64,000 nt of DNA from Spirosoma terrae (GCF_010435915.1 NZ_JAAFZH010000003.1:310001-374000), one strand, 5' to 3'; positions 26,405-35,315 are shown, counted from the stretch's first letter. The notes: generated by a model not told the origin, from the sequence alone. Numbers and translations: made by a program.

Positions 26405-27253
26405 TTAGGACAGATTTTTCAAAAAGTCGGTTAATGTAACCGGCTGTCGTCCCAGCAAATTTTCCAACGTAGCGTCTGGTACGTCAAAATCACCTTGTTT
26501 GACGCCTTCGGCCATGCCAGCATACATTTTGGCGTAGTGTGCCGGAAGATGTTTCTGGAGTTCTGCTTCGTAGGCGCTGTTTGGGATGTCGATATAGTCG
26601 ACTGATTTGCCGGACTGGCTCAAAGCGGCTGCGATATCGCTGAATGAGTAGGATTCTGGCGAACCAATTTCGTAGATTTTATTTTCGTGGCCTTCGCTCA
26701 GTAAAGCATTCGCCAGTCCCTCGGCAATGTCGGTACGTAATACAAAACTCACCTTACCGTCGCCCGCCGGGAAATAGAGTTTACCCGACTGAGGAGCCTC
26801 GCCCAGCACGCCCGGTAAAATATCCAGATATAAGTTGTTGCGGAAAAAGGTGTAAGCCAGCCCTGATTCGTTGATCAGGTTTTCCGTCTGAAAGTGGTCA
26901 ATGGCAGGCGTGAAATGCGCTGTAAGCGAAGGATTGGGAGCGCTGGTGTAGAAAATATGTTTCACGCCCGCTTCTTTGGCCGCGTTAATAACATTGGTAT
27001 GTTGCCGAATGCGTTCGTCACCTAACACGGCACTGGATATCAGTACTAATGTATCAACACCCGCAAAGGCAGCAACCAGAGAAGTTCTATCTGTATAATC
27101 CCCCTGGCGAACAGTTACGCCTTTAGCAGCCAAGTCAGCTACTTTTTCCGTATCTCTGGCAACGGCAACCAGTGAAGATGGATTGGTTTTGGCTAACAAA
27201 AAGTTGAGGGTGGCTTTTCCCAGATGGCCAGAAGCACCAGTAATTGCGATCAT
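26405..27253 (-). CDS. NmrA/YtfG-like NAD(P)H:quinone oxidoreductase family protein
   Basis: A 282-residue atypical short-chain dehydrogenase of the NmrA/HSCARG family. The N-terminal MIAITGASGHLGKATLNFLL holds the GxxGxxG dinucleotide motif, and VRQGDYTDRTSLVAAFAGVDTLVLISS is typical of the family. Length and gene context match E. coli YtfG (QOR2), which reduces quinones with NADPH and is divergent from an HxlR regulator gene. Here too an HxlR gene is divergent. Related proteins can be redox-sensing regulators without activity, so quinone reduction is an inference. Confidence 0.82.
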   Translation of the reverse strand: MIAITGASGHLGKATLNFLLAKTNPSSLVAVARDTEKVADLAAKGVTVRQGDYTDRTSLVAAFAGVDTLVLISSAVLGDERIRQHTNVINAAKEAGVKHIFYTSAPNPSLTAHFTPAIDHFQTENLINESGLAYTFFRNNLYLDILPGVLGEAPQSGKLYFPAGDGKVSFVLRTDIAEGLANALLSEGHENKIYEIGSPESYSFSDIAAALSQSGKSVDYIDIPNSAYEAELQKHLPAHYAKMYAGMAEGVKQGDFDVPDATLENLLGRQPVTLTDFLKNLS

Positions 27254-27315
27254 GATATTGGCAGGTTATATTTGTGACTTAGTTATTTTTAGTAACTCAA
27301 AATTATTTAGTAACT
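27244..27315 (+). promoter_or_regulatory. HxlR promoter and candidate operator repeats
   Basis: TTG at 27244-27246 and TATATTTG at 27267-27274 are spaced 20 bases apart and point toward the HxlR gene; the -33 element lies in the first codons of the divergent gene. Downstream, TTTAGTAACT occurs twice as a direct repeat (27288-27297 and 27306-27315), the first copy also completing AGTTA-N6-8-TAACT dyad symmetry. These are plausible HxlR binding sites. Confidence 0.5.
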
Positions 27316-27355
27316 ACCCCGTTCGCAAGAAGGCATTTTTTAGTGCGTCAGTAAC

Positions 27356-27805
27356 ATGGACATAACTATTGTTGATAATCAACAGGATATCCTGCAAATA
27401 AAGTTGAAGAAAATTTTAGGCGATCCGGCTAATCTTACCGGTACGTGCCCAACTCGTAACATTCTGGACCGCTTTAGTGATAAATGGTCGATTTTGTCAA
27501 TCTTCCATTTAGGCAATGCGGGCATTCTACGATTCAATGAGCTTAAGAAACGGATCGACGGTATTTCCCAACGGATGCTGACGGTTACGTTACGTAATCT
27601 GGAACGCGATGGGCTGATTTCCCGGCGCGTTTATCCCGAAATTCCGCCCCGCGTAGAATATGAGCTGACTGGGCTAGGTAATAGCTTACTGGTGAAGGTT
27701 ATTGAATTAGGCGAATGGGCCAGTGATCATGGCGATCAGATTATGCAGGCCCGTGCTCAATACGATGCCCGCGAACGTAACACCTTATCAGCCCTGAATA
27801 ATTAA
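27356..27805 (+). CDS. HxlR family transcriptional regulator
   Basis: A 149-residue winged-helix regulator of the HxlR family. It keeps the single conserved N-terminal cysteine in GTCPTRNILDRFSDKWSILSI, the redox or quinone-sensing Cys in QorR/YodB-type members. The recognition helix region is FNELKKRIDGISQRMLTVTLRNLERDGLI, and the wing RRVYPEIPPRVEYELT. It is divergent from the NmrA-type gene it probably controls. A C-terminal tail of about 40 residues is longer than the minimal family core. Confidence 0.9.
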   Translation: MDITIVDNQQDILQIKLKKILGDPANLTGTCPTRNILDRFSDKWSILSIFHLGNAGILRFNELKKRIDGISQRMLTVTLRNLERDGLISRRVYPEIPPRVEYELTGLGNSLLVKVIELGEWASDHGDQIMQARAQYDARERNTLSALNN

Positions 27806-27836
27806 GAGTAGCTTTCTGAACTCGTTTGCGACGTAA

Positions 27837-27893
27837 TTGCCTGAACACAAAAAAATACCGCTTTTGCTGCGGTGTTTTTTTGTGTTCAGGCAA
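27837..27893. terminator. Long hairpin terminator
   Basis: TTGCCTGAACACAAAAAAA and TTTTTTTGTGTTCAGGCAA form the outer pair, with ACCGC/GCGGT inside. It separates the HxlR gene from the sigma-factor gene and would terminate either strand. Confidence 0.85.
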
Positions 27894-27954
27894 CCCTTTA
27901 TTCGAAACTGGCATTTCTGTTACTGTAACCCCATTCAAGGTCTAATTTCATTTT

Positions 27955-28512
27955 ATGTCGCAGCAACTTGTCGAACAGTGCCAACGAGGCAATGCCTTTG
28001 CGCAGAAACGACTGTACGACCAGTACGTTAACCGACTGTTTCGGGTGAGCCTGCGTTACGTTCGGAACGAGGCTGATGCCGAAGAAGTATTGATGAGCGG
28101 CTTTTTAAAGGCTTTTCGGTCGATTCAAGAGTTTACCTACCGCGACGATGCGGGACTGGAAGCGTGGCTTCGACGTATTGTTATTAATGAAGCCTTGCAG
28201 CATTTAAGGGCTAACCGAAATCTACCACTTTTCCAGGCTGAAGAAGTTGCGCAGGTGCAGCCCGATCCTAAGCCATTGCAGGATATGACGCTGGATGCCG
28301 AGCGTATCCACCAATTGATTCAGGAGTTGCCACCGGGCTATCGAACCGTGTTCAACCTGTATGTTGTAGAAGGCTATACGCATCGGGAAATTGGTGAGCA
28401 ATTACGGATTTCAGAAAACACCTCAAAGTCGCAGTTAAGTAAAGCCAGAACACTTTTACAAACGTGGTTAATTCAATACGGTTATGAAGCAGAAACCCGA
28501 CGAAGCTCTTGA
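27955..28512 (+). CDS. ECF-type RNA polymerase sigma factor
   Basis: A 185-residue sigma-70-family factor of the extracytoplasmic-function type. Region 2 (residues about 8-75) includes YDQYVNRLFRVSLRYVRNEADAEEVLMSGFLKAFRSIQEF, and region 4 (about 125-175) includes LPPGYRTVFNLYVVEGYTHREIGEQLRISENTSKSQLSKARTLL with its helix-turn-helix. It directs RNA polymerase to stress- or envelope-response promoters. The next gene overlaps its end by 29 bases and probably encodes its membrane anti-sigma partner. Confidence 0.93.
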   Translation: MSQQLVEQCQRGNAFAQKRLYDQYVNRLFRVSLRYVRNEADAEEVLMSGFLKAFRSIQEFTYRDDAGLEAWLRRIVINEALQHLRANRNLPLFQAEEVAQVQPDPKPLQDMTLDAERIHQLIQELPPGYRTVFNLYVVEGYTHREIGEQLRISENTSKSQLSKARTLLQTWLIQYGYEAETRRSS

Positions 28513-29236
28513 TCAATGGGTGCGGCAGTCGCTTAGCCGTCTTCCCGATACGCCCCCCCCTGGCTCGTCGTTTGATTCAGAACGGCTATGGCAGCAAATG
28601 CGTCCAGAACTTCAGGTCGAGCAGCCACGTCGCCGAGCGCGCTGGATTGGTTGGGCTGCGGCTGCCGTTGTCGCTGGCCTAGTGACACTATGGGGGAGTA
28701 TGCATCGGCCCGACACTCGCCCTGTATCGGCTACTACCGTGAAAAATGAGCAGGCAACCACTCATTCGACTATTCCCTTGAAGGCAGATGAGCAACTTGT
28801 AAAGTCTGTGTCCGAATCAGAGAAAGAAGAAAGAAATGTTCCAAAAATTGCGAGTAAACGTGTTAAGGCCGAGACCGTTACTCCTCGTCAGCAGGTTGAT
28901 GGGCATAGTGAGGTAACAGTGGCCGTCGATTTTCCTGAATCAGAAAGTGATGCAAGCAGAGAGCGAGGGATTCGAACCCCCAGTACCCTGGAGAGTACTC
29001 TTCTTGGATTAGACACTAAAACGCCTGTAGCCCAACATATTCCTAAGCAAACTAAAGCAAAGCCTCGTTTTAAAGTTGTCCATGAAAATGAATTAAAGGC
29101 CGAGGAAGAAGCCAGGCCAAAACTATACCAGACCGGCAATTTTGTCCGACTAGGGACTGGTCAACTGCATGAAACAGAGCAGCCGGAACGCCAGCCAGCA
29201 CTAGTCATTCCTTTAACGAATAAACCAAACCAATAA
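28484..29236 (+). CDS. Probable membrane anti-sigma factor
   Basis: A 250-residue protein whose start overlaps the sigma gene by 29 bases, the arrangement of translationally coupled sigma/anti-sigma pairs. The cytoplasmic N-terminus (residues 1 to about 55, DQWVRQSLSRLPDTPPPGSSFDSERLWQQMRPEL) precedes a single membrane helix RWIGWAAAAVVAGLVTLWG. The remainder is a low-complexity, charged periplasmic tail. No zinc HxxxCxxC motif is present and I recognise no domain, so the assignment rests on topology and position. Confidence 0.6.
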   Translation: MKQKPDEALDQWVRQSLSRLPDTPPPGSSFDSERLWQQMRPELQVEQPRRRARWIGWAAAAVVAGLVTLWGSMHRPDTRPVSATTVKNEQATTHSTIPLKADEQLVKSVSESEKEERNVPKIASKRVKAETVTPRQQVDGHSEVTVAVDFPESESDASRERGIRTPSTLESTLLGLDTKTPVAQHIPKQTKAKPRFKVVHENELKAEEEARPKLYQTGNFVRLGTGQLHETEQPERQPALVIPLTNKPNQ

Positions 29237-29239
29237 CTC

Positions 29240-30331
29240 ATGCGAGTATTTTGTCTGATTACTGTGCTCATGATGAGCATAGTCGGGATTGTTATGTCTC
29301 AGCCAGCTGGAACACATATAGTAGAATCAAGAGCGACGGCGAAGTTTGTTGGGCTGAGCCATATCGAAATTGAGTTAGGACAACGTAATACTTTGTTGAT
29401 CGGCTTCGACCAGTTTGCTCAGGTTCAGGCGCGACGTAATATTGATTCGGTGCTACGGTTGTTCGTGGCTGATTATCGTAAAATAGAGGACACAACGCAG
29501 AATTCTACCCAAGCCATACATGCTTTGCTTAAACTGGGTGACGAGAGTCGGGATATGGCCTTACGATACACCCCACAACCTGCTACGTCGTTTCGTTTCC
29601 GCGATGGGGAAAGCCCGGTAGAGGTAAAAACAATGCAGGATACCCTCCAGGTTGCCTGGGTATCTGCTACGTCGAAGGAGATTCCTGCCGATTTTGCCGT
29701 TTATTTTCTGGTCAATAGTCTGCATGATCTGGAGCGAATCCTGAACTCGGGTGGCGTGAATCGAAAAGTAGAACAGGCATTGGATTCGGTACGTAACTTC
29801 AAGCACCATAATCTGACCAGCCCCCGCTATAACTTTACACTGCTTCAGGGCCTTGATAATAAATCGACGTTTCGCACCCCTGGTCTGGCCCGCGCACCCT
29901 TTCTGAGTTTTCATCCGGGCGTAGGAGTGGGCCTGATACGTAATCAGTGGGTTCCGTCTTTTCATTTTGATCTGGAAATTGTACCGAACCGATTCCAGCA
30001 GGTTGGCTATTTTGTCGGGTATACGGCTAATTTCTTTTTTCAATCAACTGCCGACAATGCCCTTCGCGCGTATCGAAACGATTTTGTGCATGCGGGCGTG
30101 TCGTTTTACCGGAAAGACAAAGGCAGCCGAACCGCTAATTTCAACCGGCATATTGCATCGTTTTACGTAGGAATGCCGGTTCATCGATCCGGATCGTATT
30201 TCGAATCCAATACGATCAAGCTAGGTTCTGTGGTGTATAAGAACTATCTGTTTCGAGTGCATACCGAAGTATACATGAATGGTTTCTTTAAAAATGTATT
30301 TCCTGGGGTACGAATTGGTATTGGGTTTTAA
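29240..30331 (+). CDS. Exported beta-barrel protein of unknown function
   Basis: A 363-residue protein with signal peptide MRVFCLITVLMMSIVGIVMSQ. The first half is a globular region (residues about 30-200); the second half alternates aromatic and polar residues in strands (for example FLSFHPGVGVGLIRNQWVPSFHFDLEIVPNR and RIGIGF) and ends in Phe, the usual C-terminal signal of outer-membrane barrels. It follows the anti-sigma gene by three bases, so the sigma operon probably encodes an envelope sensor or target. No named family recognised. Confidence 0.6.
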   Translation: MRVFCLITVLMMSIVGIVMSQPAGTHIVESRATAKFVGLSHIEIELGQRNTLLIGFDQFAQVQARRNIDSVLRLFVADYRKIEDTTQNSTQAIHALLKLGDESRDMALRYTPQPATSFRFRDGESPVEVKTMQDTLQVAWVSATSKEIPADFAVYFLVNSLHDLERILNSGGVNRKVEQALDSVRNFKHHNLTSPRYNFTLLQGLDNKSTFRTPGLARAPFLSFHPGVGVGLIRNQWVPSFHFDLEIVPNRFQQVGYFVGYTANFFFQSTADNALRAYRNDFVHAGVSFYRKDKGSRTANFNRHIASFYVGMPVHRSGSYFESNTIKLGSVVYKNYLFRVHTEVYMNGFFKNVFPGVRIGIGF

Positions 30332-30383
30332 CTAACGTAACGAAGAAGAGTACGTTGGAGATGCTAAAGGTTAAAAAGACCAT

Positions 30384-31460
30384 TTATTTATAGTAGGGCA
30401 TGAGAACAACCCGGCGATTTTGACAGCGAAGCACCGGGTTGTTAGTATCAATAAGCAGTTGCGTATCGCCATGCCAAAGCCCGCGCAGTTGCGTTGAATC
30501 AATACCCTGATTTCGCAGATAGTTGACTACGACACGAGTTCGAAATTCAGATAAGGTTCGGTTTAGCGCCCGATCGCCAATTTGATCGGCATGGCCCACT
30601 ACGTCAATTTGGGCTGGTGGATTAGCTCTCCAATGGGCAAGCACACTGTCCAGCTGTCGACGACTCGATTCGGTGAGTACGTAGCTGCTTTGGTCAAATA
30701 AGAGAGTAATCGGCTGCTCCAAAGCGGGTGGCGTTGTAGCGGGAACCGTTTGCTTATTTATTGGCGGTGATACGTTGGCTGATGGTGGCTGCGAACGTAC
30801 GACCAAGGGTTGGGAGGATGGTAGTTTTTTGGCTGTTAGTAGCCGTTTTTGCTTTACTGCCAAGGTTTTCCAGACCAACGGCAAGGCTTTTGTTTCGCTG
30901 CTGATGGCGGGTTTAGGGCGAGGAGGAGCTGACCGGGGTGGTTGCCGGAAGAAAGTTGCCGGAATGACTTCCCCAGGCTCACCAAGCCACTCAAACCAGC
31001 GAGCGGGTTGATCCGGCCGCTCCCAACGTAACGTAATCTGTCCACCCCTGATATCGTTAAAATAATCGATACGGATTGGATAAGTTTGGCCCGCCACCAA
31101 GTTAATTTCCCCCTGAAAGTGTCGATAGGGCGTCAGATGCCATTCATCGATGACTAGCCGATTGCCAACCCACAATCGAATGCCATCATCAACCTGGCTG
31201 TAAAATACGTAACGGCCGCTTACTGGCGCCTGCAATTGTCCGGTCCAGCGAACGGAGTAATATGACCAGTCCAGTTCCGGCATCGGGGCGCGGGTCGACC
31301 AATCAAACTGAATCATCGGATCGACACGGGTCCGCACCTTCTGTTCAAAATTAGTTCCTCGATAATATTCGCCCTTCAGACCCGGTTGAGCCCATAGTGG
31401 CCACGTCATAAGAAAACCCATTAAGGTCGTTAGGAGGAAGCGTAGTCGATGGAACAGCAT
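30384..31460 (-). CDS. PA14 and OmpA-domain protein
   Basis: A 358-residue exported protein. After the signal peptide (LRFLLTTLMGFLMTWPLWAQ) comes a PA14 domain, residues about 27-165, recognisable from GLKGEYYRGTNFEQKVRTRVDP, SVRWTGQLQAPVSGRYVFYSQVDDGIRLWVGNRLVIDEW and ITLRWERPDQ. A Pro/Ser/Thr-rich linker leads to an OmpA C-terminal domain (residues about 250-358) with VDVVGHADQIGDRALNRTLSEFRTRVVVNYL, which binds peptidoglycan. PA14 binds carbohydrate, so the protein may link a glycan to the cell wall. It lies 32 bases after the interrupted pafA gene on the same strand. Confidence 0.88.
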   Translation of the reverse strand: MLFHRLRFLLTTLMGFLMTWPLWAQPGLKGEYYRGTNFEQKVRTRVDPMIQFDWSTRAPMPELDWSYYSVRWTGQLQAPVSGRYVFYSQVDDGIRLWVGNRLVIDEWHLTPYRHFQGEINLVAGQTYPIRIDYFNDIRGGQITLRWERPDQPARWFEWLGEPGEVIPATFFRQPPRSAPPRPKPAISSETKALPLVWKTLAVKQKRLLTAKKLPSSQPLVVRSQPPSANVSPPINKQTVPATTPPALEQPITLLFDQSSYVLTESSRRQLDSVLAHWRANPPAQIDVVGHADQIGDRALNRTLSEFRTRVVVNYLRNQGIDSTQLRGLWHGDTQLLIDTNNPVLRCQNRRVVLMPYYK

Positions 31461-31492
31461 GATTCAGTCTGATTGGGCGGATCGTTCCCGAT

Positions 31493-33145
31493 TTAGTGTT
31501 GCAGAGCTTCGCCGATTGGCTGGCCCGTTGTGCCGCTGGGTGGTAAAATCCGAAGGAGGGCCGTTAGCGTTGGGGCAATGTCCGACGGACTCGTATGACG
31601 TAGTGTTTCGCCCCGCCGAATACCCCAGCCGTAGAAAATGCAAGGGACCTGCCGATCGTAGGTATACGCTGTTCCGTGTGTTGTACCTACGGGAGGACCC
31701 ACAAACCAGCCGGGCTGGTAAATCAGCTGCAAATCGCCACTACGTTGGGCATGGTAGCTATTCTTGTATAGACTCAGTTGGGTATCTGTCAGATTAGCCT
31801 GACTCAGTGCTCGCAGGTTAATTACATCGACTACGCCGGGAATTTTGGCCAGGCTCCGCTGTAGCGTCTGTTGGATAGCCGATACCGATATGTTTTTTTC
31901 ACGTAGCAGAGCATGGTTGAGATAAATCTGATCGTTCATACTCGCCATCTGCAGGTAGTTGCCCGGTCCAAACGCATCCAGCAGAGACTGGGTGAGCGTC
32001 TGATTCAACTGGCGGGGCTCAATCAGACCAGCTGGTAGATGATGGGCCTGCCAATAGGCCGGTACGTCCATCACACCATGATCTCCGGTTAGGAATAGCG
32101 TATACTGATCCGGGCCTACCCAGCTATCCAGAGCACGTAACAAATCAGAAATTTCTGCATCGAGCCGCAGGAAAATATCTTCCTGCTCAACAGAGGTTGG
32201 TCCGAAGGAATGACCCACCAGATCTGGTGTAGAAAAGCTAATGGCCAGAAAATCCGTTTCCGGGCCTTTTCCCAAATTTTCACCTGTCAAAGCTGCCAGC
32301 GCCATGTCTTTAGTTAAGGTGTTTCCCCAGGGCGTGTAGGTCAGCAGTTCGAATGCCGCTCCGGCGGGACCGGCCATTTCGTAGGGAAAACTGGACGTCG
32401 ATTTACCCGGCAGTTTATATTCGTAGGGTTGATCATCGGCTGTGCTTTCGGTATAGTCTGCAACGGGTCGCATGGTTTTCCAGCCCCGCTGGCTATAGTC
32501 GGCGGGGAGCTTCCGATTGTTGAATTCATTTACCCAGGCTGGTAATTGGGGCTGATAAAAGGAACTGGTTACCCAGGTGCCCGTTCGGCTATCGAACCAG
32601 TACGCTCCTTTGGCGGAGTGACCCGCCGAAAGAATGGCACTACGGTCCTTCAGCGAAATACCGATGGCTTTCGAGCGAAAATTAGTAGCCAGCGCCAATT
32701 GGTCAGCAATTGTCGTAACCAGTAAGTTACGTGGCGAAAATCGGGCGGGCATCGCGCTAGGGTGACCAACTACGCGAACGCTACTGTCTTATACACAATA
32801 GATGCCTGTAGCTTGCTGAGGATTGTACCAGTCATTGCCCACAATCCCATGAATAGCAGGTAGTGATCCAGAGTAAATGGAAGCATGGCCCGCTGCCGTA
32901 GCGGTCAACGCATAGTCAAACTGCGTATTAGTACAGTTGAAGCCTGCCTTCATGAGTCGTTTAAAACCCCCAGGCCCATATTTCTTTTCATATCGGTAGA
33001 GGTAGTCTGCCCGCATCTGATCAACAACAATACCAACAACCAGTTTGGGGGCCGTCCCCGACGGTGCAGAGTGCGGACGAACGGATTGTGCCCAGGCAGC
33101 ACTTACCGTGAATAGGGTGAGTAAAAAAACAGGTCGAATAAACAT
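31493..33145 (-). pseudogene. pafA: PafA-type alkaline phosphatase interrupted by one in-frame stop
   Basis: Two adjacent frames are one gene in the same frame. Codons 1-118 carry the signal peptide, metal ligand Asp42 in VVDQMR and the nucleophile Thr83 in TAAGH. They end at GIYCV followed by TAA (32789-32791). Translation beyond it resumes directly with DSSVRVVGHPSAMPARFSPRNLLV, typical of PafA, and runs 433 codons with SFSTPDLVGHSFGP, LTGDHGVMDVP and GTTHGTAY, supplying the other metal-binding residues. A single GAA to TAA change would explain this. PafA is a calcium-dependent periplasmic phosphatase that hydrolyses phosphomonoesters. The stop could be a recent mutation, a sequencing error or a read-through codon. 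A restart at the ATG at 32752 would lack the nucleophile. Confidence 0.85.
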
Positions 33146-33177
33146 ACATTCAAACGGAGTTGTAAGAAAGAATCAGG

Positions 33178-33202
33178 TATATATAGTTTTTCTTTATATT
33201 AT
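33178..33202. promoter_or_regulatory. Candidate PadR site before pafA
   Basis: TATATATAG-TTTTTC-TTTATATTA, an AT-rich imperfect palindrome 33 bases upstream of the pafA start. It resembles the sequence at 34256-34280 before padR. Confidence 0.35.
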
Positions 33203-33305
33203 GGCGATGCGTTACTAATTACCGATGCCAGACGCAACGATTGTAGAAACAAACCGGCCAGGGCTTACATTAGTAGTTCAAAAGCGGCCAGGCAGACAAG
33301 TTTCT

Positions 33306-33848
33306 TTAGCCGATTTTACGATTGAGGGGTCGAAGGGAGAATTCTTCGCGTAGGGCAGGGGGGCGAATCAGGCTGGTGCTTCGATGGATACGCGCATTAC
33401 GGATTCCGTAGAGAAATAGCAATAATAGCAACGGACATAGTAACGTAGCAACCAGTCCAGCCGGGATCGCGAGTCCCTGGCTAGCCAATAGCCAGCCAGC
33501 CAGGATGATACTTAAAAAGGCCCCGATCAGCAGCGTACTACGTATCGGCTGGATAATACCAGTGGCTACCTTTGCCCGTTTCGCAAACCGGTATGGATTC
33601 CGGTAAGAGCTGGTTCGGGGCAAGGTTCCTTCTCGGATCAACGTCTGATGGAGATGGCGAACGGCGAGCGAAGTCGCTTCCAGACGAATCATGGACAAGG
33701 CGTTTTCGAAGGAAATGCCACCGCTCATGAGGTCTTCAGCCTGACAGGCCAAGTAGTCAACCAGCTCATCCAGCAATGGCTCTTGCGTACCGATTTGCCG
33801 CAGATGCTGGCGGAGAGAATGGGTTTGTTGAGGAGTTAACGTAGTCAT
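33306..33848 (-). CDS. Membrane protein paired with PadR
   Basis: A 180-residue protein lying 25 bases after padR on the same strand. Residues 1-85 form a helical domain: LRQHLRQIGTQEPLLDELVDYLACQAEDLMSGGISFENALSMIRLEA, of a kind seen at the start of other small Bacteroidota membrane proteins. Two membrane helices follow (IRSTLLIGAFLSIILAGWLLASQGLAIPAGLVATLLCPLLLLLFLYG), then a basic tail. PadR genes often lead operons with such small membrane proteins, which may respond to envelope conditions, but I know of no characterised member. Confidence 0.7.
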   Translation of the reverse strand: MTTLTPQQTHSLRQHLRQIGTQEPLLDELVDYLACQAEDLMSGGISFENALSMIRLEATSLAVRHLHQTLIREGTLPRTSSYRNPYRFAKRAKVATGIIQPIRSTLLIGAFLSIILAGWLLASQGLAIPAGLVATLLCPLLLLLFLYGIRNARIHRSTSLIRPPALREEFSLRPLNRKIG

Positions 33849-33873
33849 ACAAAGCCAATGGGGGTGAAGAGTG

Positions 33874-34227
33874 CTAAACCTGAGCCGAAAGAGTTAGGGG
33901 TGTTTGTAACAGTCGATTCATCAACTGAGTGAAGTGTGTAAAGTCGAGCAACTTCTGGCGAGCGGCCTGCCGACCCGTCAGAGTTAAGGCGTAGTATTTA
34001 CGCAGCCGCCCCTCCACTTCCTCCGATTCCGTTTGCACTAAGCCCTCCTGTTCCAGCTTATACAGAACCGGGTATAGCGAGCCAAACGTCAGAACGATTT
34101 CGCCACTGGTACGCTCTTTAGCTTCTTGCGTAATCTCATAACCATACATGCGTTCTTTCTCAGCAAGTAAGGTCAGCACAATTGTTTTAAGGGTGCCTCT
34201 GAGGTATTCTGTTGTTGAAGAGTTCAT
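33874..34227 (-). CDS. PadR family transcriptional regulator
   Basis: A 117-residue winged-helix protein of the PadR family: LRGTLKTIVLTLLAEKERMYGYEITQEAKERTSGEIVLTFGSLYPVLYKLEQEGLV, followed by the wing EGRLRKYYALTLTGRQAARQ. The minimal length places it in PadR subfamily 2. It probably represses its own operon with the membrane protein 25 bases downstream. A palindrome overlaps its promoter. Confidence 0.92.
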   Translation of the reverse strand: MNSSTTEYLRGTLKTIVLTLLAEKERMYGYEITQEAKERTSGEIVLTFGSLYPVLYKLEQEGLVQTESEEVEGRLRKYYALTLTGRQAARQKLLDFTHFTQLMNRLLQTPLTLSAQV

Positions 34228-34252
34228 CGATAGTCTACCTAGTAAAATCTGT

Positions 34253-34280
34253 CAAATATATAAAGTTTTCTTATATATAT
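34253..34280 (-). promoter_or_regulatory. padR -7 element overlapped by a palindrome
   Basis: On the minus strand TATATTTG (34253-34260) matches TAnnTTTG, 26 bases before the padR start. The palindrome ATATATAAAG-TTTT-CTTATATATAT spans 34256-34280 and would let bound PadR block the promoter. Confidence 0.5.
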
Positions 34281-34583
34281 AGCATGTTAGTTATTTAATT
34301 AATAAAAGAGCATGCACTGATACCTATTCATTGTTAAGAATGCTTTTATTCAACCCATAATTTTCGTAGTGCGTTAGACCGACGTATTGGCAGCCGGACT
34401 TTTCGCCGGTATAGCGATATTCGGATGGAGTATATACGAGGTAACTTGTCTGATATTGTTTGAGTTATCGCTTTGAAATCAGGATTTTTGTGATTATATT
34501 TACTACCCAATTTTCAACAGATAACTAGTACTAATGAGGCTGGTTTGGGGCATTAAAAAGCCGCAAACTGGCGAACCAACTGC
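34281..34583. other. Intergenic spacer between divergent genes
   Basis: About 300 AT-rich bases between the PadR unit and the gene at 34584. Apart from the padR promoter at its left end I see no gene, terminator or repeat. Confidence 0.5.
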
Positions 34584-35267
34584 ATGAAGCGACGTTCAAA
34601 TCAGAATCAACTGCAAATCGATTTTCTGGCAGCATTTCGCCGGATGCTTATTAGTCTGGGCAGCCCGGAGAATTTGCCGGTTAACGAAAGCCTGTTTATG
34701 CGCATGACTGATCAGTGGGAAAGCACCCGGGTTATGCCAGCCGATTTATTATTTCATAAAAGCCCCGTTGAGGCTGTTGTTTTCCGACTGCAAAAAACGG
34801 ACAGCCGCTTAAGGTTTCCCAGTGAGTTTATTGCCGGAGAGATCCGGGGTGAGCAGGGGTTGACTGGCTTTTCGGCTATGTTTCGAGAGCAGGGCTGGGT
34901 AATTATGCCTGCTGAGTTATCGGCAATGTATAAAAACCTATTCCTGAATATACTCTCTGCTTCTATTGGTTTGGAGTACTTGTATCCATCCCGGCAGGAA
35001 TTGCTCGCGGAAGCCGAGCGGGTGGCTTTAGCCGCCCTGTTGCCAGAAGAAGAAGTACGTAAATTTTTTGGATTACGGCTTGCGAAATTTCCGGATAGCT
35101 TTCGAAGCGAAGTGGCGAATTACTTCAATCTGCCATTCGACTATGTGCTGAAACGGGCTAATCATCTTGGTTTAGTATCCGAGCAGGTAGTTGAAGAGGC
35201 CCGTAATACTACTCAATCAGTACGGTCTGCACCGCTACGTCGGCCACAGAGCACAAGGGCGGCATAA
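34584..35267 (+). CDS. Possible degenerate ImmA/IrrE-like protein
   Basis: A 227-residue soluble protein. Its C-terminal half (EAERVALAALLPEEEVRKFF then LAKFPDSFRSEVANYFNLPFDYVLKRANHLGL) has the plan of the ImmA/IrrE metallopeptidase C-terminus, where a helix with LLxPEE is followed by a helix-turn-helix-like AxxFxVSxxxVxxRLxxLGL segment. The HExxH zinc motif expected upstream is absent: the corresponding region reads GEIRGEQGLTGF or later. It may be a catalytically dead relative or an unrelated protein with similar helices. The N-terminus (KRRSNQNQLQIDFLAAFRRMLISLGSPENLPV) shows no known domain. Single gene, closed by the terminator at 35316. Confidence 0.55.
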   Translation: MKRRSNQNQLQIDFLAAFRRMLISLGSPENLPVNESLFMRMTDQWESTRVMPADLLFHKSPVEAVVFRLQKTDSRLRFPSEFIAGEIRGEQGLTGFSAMFREQGWVIMPAELSAMYKNLFLNILSASIGLEYLYPSRQELLAEAERVALAALLPEEEVRKFFGLRLAKFPDSFRSEVANYFNLPFDYVLKRANHLGLVSEQVVEEARNTTQSVRSAPLRRPQSTRAA

Positions 35268-35315
35268 ATCCTTTTGTCAAGGCAGCCTACATCTTAATAA
35301 AATTTATTTAAATTC

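Noticed and set aside
31493..32752. A shorter phosphatase starting at an internal ATG
   Set aside because: It lacks the signal peptide and the active-site Thr of PafA; the frame continues upstream across one stop codon, so it is the rear part of the broken gene.
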